DNA of 10,619 bases from Eubacterium sp. (GTDB taxonomy: Bacteria; Bacillota; Clostridia; Oscillospirales; Acutalibacteraceae), in contig JAIDLO010000137.1 in the NCBI GenBank assembly GCA_029050995.1, forward strand, positions 1 through 10,619, given 5' to 3'. Under the pieces are notes generated by a model, which searched no databases, was not told the DNA's origin, and saw only the letters and a list, made by a program, of their open reading frames with translations. This document shows positions 1 through 4,583 of this stretch, piece after piece. Made by a program: the position numbers and the translations under genes. Numbering within the stretch: position 1 is the first letter of the stretch; each line of letters starts with the position of its first letter.

Positions 1-1
1 C

Positions 2-73
2 TTTATCAACCATCTTCTCTATTATGCAGGACAGTTCCTCATCGCATCATCAATTATTTTCATCGGAAAATAA
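2..73 (+). CDS. C-terminal end of an upstream membrane protein (partial, 5' end outside window)
   Basis: The second forward frame is open from the window edge to a TAA at 71-73. Its 23 residues are mostly hydrophobic and end in LIASSIIFIGK, like the last transmembrane helix and short basic tail of an integral membrane protein. A hairpin follows 19 nt later (92-117), which fits a gene ending here. The first forward frame is also open through this stretch, so the frame choice rests on composition and on the hairpin. The family cannot be named from so short a piece; a multi-helix transporter is one possibility. Confidence 0.45.
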   Translation, partial: FINHLLYYAGQFLIASSIIFIGK

Positions 74-91
74 AATATAAATTTTTGATAC

Positions 92-117
92 AGACACTCT
101 CAATCTTGAGGGTGTCT
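92..117 (+). terminator. Hairpin, probable weak terminator of the upstream gene
   Basis: AGACACTCTCA (92-102) pairs with TGAGGGTGTCT (107-117) around a four-base ATCT loop, giving 11 bp with one G-U pair. The following TTGTTATAT is only modestly U-rich, so termination may be inefficient and could leak into the gene at 184. It lies between two coding regions on the same strand, as expected for a terminator. Confidence 0.55.
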
Positions 118-171
118 TGTTATATAGTCGGCAATATGATAAAATTTTGTTATATTATTTTCAATTTATAT

Positions 172-176
172 AGGAG
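172..176 (+). promoter_or_regulatory. Ribosome binding site that sets the start of the 184-915 gene
   Basis: AGGAG lies 7 nt before the ATG at 184. An in-frame upstream start near 85 would place the hairpin 92-117 inside the coding region and add about 33 residues that look like translated AT-rich spacer. The ATG at 184 is therefore preferred. Confidence 0.75.
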
Positions 177-183
177 CAAAACA

Positions 184-915
184 ATGAAAATAGTAAATGT
201 TGAAGATATTTTAAAAGACTTGAACAGTATTCATTCAGAAAAAGAGCTTGCAAAATTTCTGAAAAAATATCGCAAGGTTCAATACATTGATATCGTTGTT
301 GTAAATTATGCCGAAGAATTAATAAAAGGTGCAGATTATAACAAAGGTGTTATGATTATTAAGGGAATCTATGAATCAAAATATCTTGAATATATAAGTG
401 ATGAGATAACAGTATATATGATTCTTGCGCAATATTATATTGAAAACGGAGAAGAAGAAAATGGCAAGGAATTCTTAAAGAAAATTGCAAATGAAACAAG
501 CGATAACTATGAGGAATTTCTCGAATTTCGTGGCTGGATTGATGTGTGGAATAAATATAAGGATAAAGTTAAGGACAGTATTCGCGAATCAAAAAGTATC
601 AACAACAATGCAGAGTGCATAACAGATGATGAATTGCTGTGCCTTCTTTTGGAAGAAGTTCACTCGGGTGGATATTCTTCCTATTTATCGTATAATAGTG
701 CATATTTTGAGTGCACCTTGGAAATTGCAAAAAAAAGAAAAATGAATGCTTTGGTGCAACAGCTTGAAAGAATAAAAGCAAAATTCCCGAATTCTGCAAT
801 ACCGAAAGATAGTAGCGCTATAGATGCTGTCCTTGAAAAGAATAGTTCATATTTTGACGAAGAAGACGAATTATTCTATTCCTCAATTTACGCAGAGTTT
901 CCTGCTGATATTTAG
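184..915 (+). CDS. Hypothetical protein with DUF4375/DMP19-like C-terminal domain
   Basis: This is a 243-residue soluble, acidic protein with no signal peptide or membrane segment. Residues about 1-135 are predicted helical and contain paired-helix stretches (for example 40-66 and 75-101) that resemble TPR-type repeats, though I see no clean TPR consensus. Residues about 147-240 resemble the DUF4375/DMP19 family: an acidic helix, then VHSGGYSSYL (159-168) matching the family's 'NGGF-Q-F' signature, an aromatic N-x-A-Y motif, an amphipathic helix, KFPNSAIP (200-207) matching the family's 'FPxG-P' segment, and an acidic DEEDELFY near the end. The family's function is poorly defined; DUF4375 genes often occur as scattered accessory genes. 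The gene stands alone between two hairpins, convergent with prs. No convincing sigma-A promoter was found just upstream, so readthrough from the preceding gene is possible. The gene is real with good confidence; the domain call is moderate. Confidence 0.7.
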   Translation: MKIVNVEDILKDLNSIHSEKELAKFLKKYRKVQYIDIVVVNYAEELIKGADYNKGVMIIKGIYESKYLEYISDEITVYMILAQYYIENGEEENGKEFLKKIANETSDNYEEFLEFRGWIDVWNKYKDKVKDSIRESKSINNNAECITDDELLCLLLEEVHSGGYSSYLSYNSAYFECTLEIAKKRKMNALVQQLERIKAKFPNSAIPKDSSAIDAVLEKNSSYFDEEDELFYSSIYAEFPADI

Positions 916-940
916 AATTCATATTCAATTTTAATAACAA

Positions 941-968
941 AAAGGTCGGTTCAAACGAACCGACCTTT
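941..968. terminator. Bidirectional intrinsic terminator between convergent genes
   Basis: AAAGGTCGGTTC (941-952) and GAACCGACCTTT (957-968) form a perfect 12-bp stem with an AAAC loop. On the plus strand the stem is followed by AATTCTTTTTATT. On the minus strand it is followed by TTTTTGTTATT. It lies 25 nt after the 184-915 gene and 16 nt after the end of prs, so it can serve both. Confidence 0.9.
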
Positions 969-984
969 AATTCTTTTTATTATT

Positions 985-2163
985 TTATGCCTTTAAGCCT
1001 TTATCCTTTAAGATTTTAGCAATCTTAGCTGATGAATCAAGGAGTGAGGAAACAGACATATCGTGATTGAGTGTATCAAGGAAATACGCAATGTACTTTG
1101 AAAGCTCAACAGACTGATACCATTCTCTTGAAAGAAGCTCAGGTGTCTGGTAAACACCGTTTGTTGTAAATACCTTTTCGATTGTTCCTTCCTCATATGC
1201 CTTGTCGAATACTTCAAGACCGCTTGAGAAAAGACCAAATGTTGTGCAGACAAAGATTCTGTTTGCACCAAGCTGCTTCAGCTTTTTAGCAACATCAAGC
1301 ATAGATTCGCCTGAAGAAATCATATCGTCAACAACGATAATATCCTTGCCCTCAACGGAATCGCCGAGATACTGATGCTCAACAATCGGGTTTCTTCCGT
1401 TAACTACTCTTGTATAATCTCTTCTCTTATAGAACATACCAAGGTTGATACCAAGCTGTGTTGCAAAGTAAATACATCTCTGCATAGCACCCTCGTCTGG
1501 AGAGATAACCATAAGGCTGTCTTTATCAACCTTTAAATCATCAACAGTATTAACAAGAGCCTTAATCATCTGATAGGTTGGCATAACATTTTCAAATGAT
1601 TTGTGCGGAATTGAATTCTGAACTCTCTGATCGTGTGCATCAAAAGTAATAATATTTTCAACGCCAAGATGAACAAGCTCCTGTAAAGCCATTGCACAGT
1701 CAAGTGATTCACGGGTTGAACGCTTGTGCTGGCGGCCCTCATAAAGCATTGGCATAATAACCGAAATCCTTTTTGCCTTTGATGATGCAGCAGAAATAAC
1801 TCTTTTTAAATCTGCAAAATGATCATCAGGAGATTTCGGAACTTCCATACCGTACATTTTATATTTAACACTATAGTTGAAACAATCTGTAACGATATAA
1901 AGGTCATAGCCTCTAACGGAATCGTTAATAACTGCCTTGCCCTCGCCGCTGCCGAAACGGGGATTGGAAATGTCTATCAAATAGGAATCTCTCTGATAGC
2001 CGTAGAAAGCAATAGAGCCCTGATGCTCAAGAGCCTGCTCTTTTCTCCATCTAACAAGATACTTGTCAATCTTGTCCGCAAGAGCTTCACATCCCGGCAT
2101 TGCTACGAGCCCAAGCGGCCCGTATGGGATTGTTTCAATATTTTCTGCTGTTAATCTTGCCAT
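985..2163 (-). CDS. prs: Ribose-phosphate pyrophosphokinase (PRPP synthetase), long clostridial form
   Basis: It catalyses ribose-5-phosphate + ATP to PRPP + AMP in the cytoplasm, feeding purine, pyrimidine, NAD, His and Trp synthesis. The 392 residues exceed the classical bacterial length of about 315. Family landmarks are visible: DSVRGYDLYIV (81-91); the catalytic flexible loop as GRQHKRSTRES (143-153), retaining the Arg-Gln-x-basic pattern of the classical RQDRK; FDAHD (174-178) in place of DLHA with the His kept; VISPDEGA (219-226) for VVSPDxGG; and the PRPP-binding loop IIVVDDMISSGESM (275-288). Extra length comes from an N-terminal extension (to about 45), an insert near 104-122 and a helical C-terminal tail (about 345-392). 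A strong AGGAGGA (2172-2178) lies 8 nt before the ATG. The substitutions in the loop and in DAHD suggest a divergent subclass with possibly different allosteric control. The enzyme assignment is firm. Confidence 0.93.
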   Translation of the reverse strand: MARLTAENIETIPYGPLGLVAMPGCEALADKIDKYLVRWRKEQALEHQGSIAFYGYQRDSYLIDISNPRFGSGEGKAVINDSVRGYDLYIVTDCFNYSVKYKMYGMEVPKSPDDHFADLKRVISAASSKAKRISVIMPMLYEGRQHKRSTRESLDCAMALQELVHLGVENIITFDAHDQRVQNSIPHKSFENVMPTYQMIKALVNTVDDLKVDKDSLMVISPDEGAMQRCIYFATQLGINLGMFYKRRDYTRVVNGRNPIVEHQYLGDSVEGKDIIVVDDMISSGESMLDVAKKLKQLGANRIFVCTTFGLFSSGLEVFDKAYEEGTIEKVFTTNGVYQTPELLSREWYQSVELSKYIAYFLDTLNHDMSVSSLLDSSAKIAKILKDKGLKA

Positions 2164-2229
2164 TTAGTTTGTCCTCCTCAAACACTTTGTGCTGTTATTT
2201 TACAACATTCAGCATTGTTTTGTAAACAC

Positions 2230-2257
2230 ATTATGAAAGTTTTAACTAAATTGTCAC
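2230..2257 (-). promoter_or_regulatory. Candidate sigma-A promoter of prs
   Basis: On the minus strand GTGACA (2252-2257, 5 of 6 to TTGACA) and CATAAT (2230-2235, 5 of 6 to TATAAT) are separated by 16 nt. The predicted start lies about 60 nt upstream of the prs ATG. No operator or riboswitch-like structure is apparent in the leader. Confidence 0.5.
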
Positions 2258-2275
2258 TAATTTGGAAAATACTCC

Positions 2276-2330
2276 GTAGGGAGCGCCTCCCTTAAATTAA
2301 GGGAGGGGGACCGCTTGCGGTGGAGGGATT
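2276..2330. repeat. Intergenic palindromic repeat block (GTAGGG unit plus CCTCCCTTAA palindrome)
   Basis: Three overlapping or adjacent palindromes are seen. GTAGGGAG-CGC-CTCCC spans 2276-2291. CCTCCCTTAA (2286-2295) and TTAAGGGAGG (2297-2306) are perfect inverted repeats around one A. ACCGC-TT-GCGGT spans 2310-2321. The segment then ends in GGAGGGATT. The first two share bases, so they are mutually exclusive folds. Blocks of this kind are common between genes of gut Clostridia; whether this is a mobile or a regulatory element is unknown. Confidence 0.65.
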
Positions 2331-2341
2331 CAATGGTTCGC

Positions 2342-2372
2342 AGGGAATGGCGTCCCCGACATCCCGTTTTTT
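2342..2372 (+). repeat. Palindromic repeat, 'GGGAATGGCG...CATCCCG' type, followed by T6
   Basis: The sequence 2342-2366 matches 4446-4470 at all but two positions. It folds as GGGA-TG pairing with CATCCC (2360-2365) with one bulged A, a G-A mismatch and an inner CG/CG. TTTTTTATTTAAACCTT follows. A similar T-run and TAAACCTT follow the repeat at 4341-4364, so the shared segment extends past the palindrome. No plus-strand gene ends immediately upstream, so this is a repeat that looks like a terminator rather than an obvious gene terminator. Confidence 0.65.
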
Positions 2373-2392
2373 ATTTAAACCTTATACTATTA

Positions 2393-2421
2393 TTGACTTA
2401 ATGTTTTTGAAATGTTATACT
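2393..2421 (+). promoter_or_regulatory. Candidate sigma-A promoter of the LRR protein gene
   Basis: TTGACT (2393-2398) and TATACT (2416-2421) are each 5 of 6 to consensus, with the ideal 17-nt spacer. The start would fall near 2428, exactly the first base of the long inverted repeat 2428-2548. The implied leader is about 190 nt. Confidence 0.65.
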
Positions 2422-2427
2422 TTATTT

Positions 2428-2548
2428 GCCAAATATCTCACAAGTGAATAAACATGTCAGTAAAGTATGTCTTTTTATCTATTGGTAAAAAGTGCATGCT
2501 CTTATTTGCATACTATACTGACAGAGTTATATATGTGAGATGTTTGGC
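2428..2548 (+). promoter_or_regulatory. Structured 5' leader: nested inverted repeats, possible attenuator or MITE-like element
   Basis: Three nested helices are readable. The outer one pairs GCCAAATATCTCAC (2428-2441) with GTGAGATGTTTGGC (2535-2548): 14 bp with one G-U, extendable by one A-U. The middle one pairs TGTCAGTA (2455-2462) with TACTGACA (2516-2523), then across an A-A mismatch AGTATG (2464-2469) with CATACT (2509-2514). The inner hairpin pairs CTTTTTATC (2471-2479) with GGTAAAAAG (2484-2492) around TATT. The region lies between the promoter and a terminator hairpin, the arrangement of cis-regulatory leaders. It does not match any riboswitch class I can recall. The same symmetry would also fit a small non-autonomous transposon. 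Confidence 0.55.
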
Positions 2549-2572
2549 GACAGTTGGAGCAAAGCTTTTTCG

Positions 2573-2598
2573 TGCGTAGCTTCGGCTGCGCATTTTTT
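2573..2598 (+). terminator. Intrinsic terminator inside the leader of the LRR gene
   Basis: TGCGTAGC (2573-2580) pairs with GCTGCGCA (2585-2592), 8 bp with one G-U, closed by a C(TTCG)G tetraloop and followed by six Ts (2593-2598). It sits downstream of the candidate promoter and only 18 nt before the LRR start codon, so transcripts from 2428 must read through it. That suggests conditional attenuation. No complementary antiterminator sequence was found by eye. Confidence 0.65.
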
Positions 2599-2605
2599 GT
2601 TTTAT

Positions 2606-2610
2606 GGAGG
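2606..2610 (+). promoter_or_regulatory. Ribosome binding site that sets the LRR gene start
   Basis: GGAGG lies 6 nt before the ATG at 2617. An upstream in-frame ATG at 2554 would read through the terminator hairpin and has no comparable site. The N-terminus is therefore placed at 2617. Confidence 0.8.
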
Positions 2611-2616
2611 TATAGT

Positions 2617-4338
2617 ATGAAAAACACAGAAAAAACAATCACAGGGTGCAATGCACCGCAAAATAAATCCGTAGGGCAGGGGCTTGCTCCTGCCGTTAAA
2701 AAACTATTGAGCCTTGCGCTCGCAATTACAATGCTCTTCAGCATAACCGCAGGCATAGACCTTTCTGCTTATGCAGCAATAAACGGAGATTATGAGTACA
2801 GTATTCTTAATGACGGAACTGTTGAAATAACACATTATCACGGCTCTGCATCAAATCTCACTATCCCAAGTACAATTGATGGTATAGAAGTAACAAGTAT
2901 TGGGGATGCATTTGAAGGTTGCACAAGCTTAGCAAGTATAACGATTCCAGACAGTGTTATAAACATTTTGTATTCTGCATTTGAAGGTTGCACAAGCTTA
3001 ACAAATGTAACAATTCCGAATAGTGTAACAATCATTGGCGCTGCAGTATTTGAAGGTTGCACAAGCTTAACAAATGTAACAATTCCAGATAGTGTAACAA
3101 GCCTTGGAAGCTTTACATTTAAAGGCTGCACAAGCTTAGCAAGTGTAACAATTCCGGATAGTGTAACAAGTATTGGGAGTTATGAATTTCAAGATTGCGA
3201 AAGTTTAACAAGTATAACAATTCCAAACAGCGTAACAAGTATTGGGGAGTACGCATTTGGAAACTGCAAAAGCTTAGAAAGTATAACAATTCCCAATAGT
3301 GTAACAAGCATTGGAAATTATGCATTTCGAAACTGCACAAGCTTAGCAAGTGTAACAATTCAGGATGGTGTAACAAGCATTGGTGTTGTAACATTTTGTG
3401 GTTGTACAAGTTTAATGAGTGTAACAATTCCAAATAGTGTAACAAGAATTGGTCAAGAGGCATTTCTGGATTGCACAAGTTTAGTTGATGTATATTATAA
3501 TGGAAGCATAATGGAATGGAAGAAAATAAAACTTGGAGATGATAATGAATGCTTATCTAAATCAACAATCCATTGTTCCGATGGCATAATCAATTGTAAG
3601 CACAGCTACGATGCAGGCAAAGTAACTAAAAAAGCTACCTGCAAAGCAACAGGTGTTAAGACATATACCTGCACAGTATGCGGAGAAACGGAAACAGAAA
3701 CAATTGCAAAAACTGCGCACACATACAAAACAACTACAACAAAAGCAACCACAAAGAAAAACGGCTCTAAGGTAACAAAGTGTTCTGTATGCGGTACTAA
3801 AAAATCAACCACAACAATCTATTCTCCAAAAACAATTACGCTTTCAAAAACATCCTATGTTTACAATGGTAAAGCACAGAAGCCGAGTGTAACAGTAAAG
3901 GACAGTAAGGGCAAGAAGATTGCCGCAAGCAATTATACTTTAAAATACACAAGTAATAAAAATGTTGGTCAAGCTACTGTAACGATTACATTCAAAGGAA
4001 ACTACAGCGGTACTGTTAAAAAGACATTTACAATCAAGCCAAAGGCAACAACACTTTCAAGCGTAACAGCGAAATCAAAGGGCTTTACTGCAAAATGGAA
4101 GAAGCAGGCAACACAAACAACAGGTTATCAGATTCAGTATTCTACAAGCAGTAAGTTCTCAAACGCTAAAACTGTAACTGTTTCAAAAAACAAAACAACA
4201 TCAAAATCCGTTTCAAAGCTCACTGCAAAGAAAAAGTATTATGTAAGAATTCGTACTTATAAAACCGTAAAAGTAAATGGCAAGTCAACAAAGATTTATT
4301 CAGCTTGGAGTAGTGCAAAATCAATCAAAACGAAATAA
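2617..4338 (+). CDS. Secreted BspA-like leucine-rich-repeat protein with CxxC, MBG-like and Fn3-like C-terminal modules
   Basis: The protein has 573 residues. An unusually long N-region (1-29) precedes the hydrophobic core LLSLALAITMLF (30-41) of a Sec signal peptide, with likely cleavage after AYA (51-53). Residues 92-294 hold nine tandem LRR_5/BspA-type repeats of 22-23 residues with consensus VTSIGxxAFxxCTSLxSVTIPNS. An NGSIMEWKKI linker follows. Residues about 327-402 form a module with H-S-Y and two CxxCG pairs (CTVCG, CSVCG), possibly metal-binding. About 405-475 resembles an MBG/Ig-like domain (YVYNGKAQKP, NYSGTVKKTF). About 477-573 resembles fibronectin type III (GYQIQYSTSSKF, YYVRIRTYK). 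No LPxTG motif, membrane anchor, SLH or choline-binding repeat is visible, so attachment is unclear. Such proteins bind host or bacterial surface ligands in some species; the ligand here is unknown. Expression may depend on the leader and terminator just upstream. Confidence 0.88.
   Translation: MKNTEKTITGCNAPQNKSVGQGLAPAVKKLLSLALAITMLFSITAGIDLSAYAAINGDYEYSILNDGTVEITHYHGSASNLTIPSTIDGIEVTSIGDAFEGCTSLASITIPDSVINILYSAFEGCTSLTNVTIPNSVTIIGAAVFEGCTSLTNVTIPDSVTSLGSFTFKGCTSLASVTIPDSVTSIGSYEFQDCESLTSITIPNSVTSIGEYAFGNCKSLESITIPNSVTSIGNYAFRNCTSLASVTIQDGVTSIGVVTFCGCTSLMSVTIPNSVTRIGQEAFLDCTSLVDVYYNGSIMEWKKIKLGDDNECLSKSTIHCSDGIINCKHSYDAGKVTKKATCKATGVKTYTCTVCGETETETIAKTAHTYKTTTTKATTKKNGSKVTKCSVCGTKKSTTTIYSPKTITLSKTSYVYNGKAQKPSVTVKDSKGKKIAASNYTLKYTSNKNVGQATVTITFKGNYSGTVKKTFTIKPKATTLSSVTAKSKGFTAKWKKQATQTTGYQIQYSTSSKFSNAKTVTVSKNKTTSKSVSKLTAKKKYYVRIRTYKTVKVNGKSTKIYSAWSSAKSIKTK
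2671..2695 (+). repeat. GTAGGG-headed palindrome embedded in the LRR coding sequence
   Basis: After CC, the GTAGGGCAGG head opens a palindrome in which GGCAGGGGC (2675-2683) pairs with GCTCCTGCC (2686-2694), 9 bp with one G-U. It has the same head and layout as the intergenic units at 4341-4364 and 4511-4534. It encodes part of VGQGLAPAV, immediately before the signal-peptide core. A second short palindrome, GGTGCA-A-TGCACC, lies at 2645-2657. Confidence 0.65.
2890..3498 (+). repeat. Tandem 69-bp coding repeats (nine LRR_5 units)
   Basis: Units begin near 2890, 2956, 3025, 3094, 3163, 3232, 3301, 3370 and 3439. The first is 66 bp and the others 69 bp. Nearly every unit keeps nucleotide blocks such as TGCACAAGCTTA and GTAACAATTCC, so conservation extends beyond the protein. 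That permits unit gain or loss by recombination or slippage. Confidence 0.85.
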
Positions 4339-4340
4339 TC

Positions 4341-4372
4341 GTAGGGGCGGCTATTAGCCGCCCGTTTTTTTT
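4341..4372 (+). terminator. Terminator of the LRR gene built from a GTAGGGGC palindrome
   Basis: GGGCGGCT (4345-4352) pairs perfectly with AGCCGCCC (4356-4363) around ATT. A G and eight Ts (4365-4372) follow. It starts two bases after the stop codon of the LRR gene. The head GTAGGGGC marks it as a member of the local repeat family, so the repeat appears to double as the gene's intrinsic terminator. Confidence 0.85.
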
Positions 4373-4395
4373 ATTGTTTAAACCTTGCCAAAAGT

Positions 4396-4418
4396 GGACG
4401 AGCAATGCTCGCCCCTAC
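4396..4418 (-). repeat. GTAGGGGC palindrome, inverted copy
   Basis: Read on the minus strand it is the GTAGGGGC head followed by GAGCATTGCTCGTCC. GGGCGAGCA pairs with TGCTCGTCC with one G-U, which pairs better on the minus strand than on the plus strand. It faces the unit at 4341-4364. Confidence 0.7.
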
Positions 4419-4443
4419 GAGATGTTTGGTGCAACAACACGCC

Positions 4444-4470
4444 GTAGGGGATGGCGTCCTCGACATCCCG
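4444..4470 (+). repeat. GTAGGGG palindrome, 'GGGATGGCG...CGACATCCC' type
   Basis: GGGATG (4448-4453) pairs with CATCCC (4464-4469), flanking a G-A mismatch and an inner CG/CG. It differs from the copy at 2342-2366 at two positions. Confidence 0.7.
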
Positions 4471-4473
4471 TTG

Positions 4474-4503
4474 TGTCGGTTCGTCAAGGATGCCGAACCC
4501 TAC
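4474..4503 (-). repeat. GTAGGGTTCGGC palindrome, inverted copy
   Basis: On the minus strand it begins GTAGGGTTCGG. GGTTCG (4478-4483) pairs with CGAACC (4494-4499), then a mismatch, then CA with TG. The layout of outer stem, mismatch, two inner pairs and small loop repeats that of 4444-4470 with a different stem sequence. Confidence 0.65.
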
Positions 4504-4510
4504 GAACTTT

Positions 4511-4534
4511 GTAGGGGACGGGTTTCCCGTCCCG
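4511..4534 (+). repeat. GTAGGGGAC palindrome
   Basis: GGGACGGG (4515-4522) pairs perfectly with CCCGTCCC (4526-4533) around TTT. It abuts the terminator at 4538-4567 and has the same architecture as 4341-4364 with a different stem. Confidence 0.7.
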
Positions 4535-4537
4535 ATA

Positions 4538-4567
4538 AAAAAGCTCCCTTATCAAAGGGAGCTTTTT
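4538..4567. terminator. Intrinsic terminator of yfhO (bidirectional)
   Basis: AAAAAGCTCCCTT (4538-4550) pairs with AAGGGAGCTTTTT (4555-4567) around ATCA, a perfect 13-bp stem. On the minus strand it lies 16 nt past the yfhO stop and runs into TTTTTTATC. On the plus strand the T-run is inside the 3' arm. It can also stop plus-strand readthrough from the LRR gene. Confidence 0.88.
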
Positions 4568-4583
4568 GTGCATACGATATACA

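Noticed and set aside
118..171. Possible sigma-A promoter for the gene at 184 (TATGAT at 135-140 or TATATT at 151-156)
   Set aside because: No -35 element lies at 16-18 nt from either hexamer. AT-rich sequence makes such matches common, so no promoter is called.
1819..2154. Plus-strand open frame inside prs
   Set aside because: It is antisense to the well-supported prs coding sequence, with no ribosome binding site and no recognisable protein.
2428..2598. Known riboswitch or T-box leader
   Set aside because: No T-box AGGGTGGNACCGCG motif, c-di-GMP, purine, SAM or preQ1 core sequence could be recognised, so it is left unassigned.
2838..3478. Two minus-strand open frames across the LRR array
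   Set aside because: They are repetitive only because they mirror the 69-bp repeats, and their products look like reverse-frame translations of the LRR consensus.
2890..3498. Regular repeats considered as a CRISPR array
   Set aside because: The period is 69 bp with a continuous in-frame protein pattern and no unique spacers, so these are LRR coding repeats.
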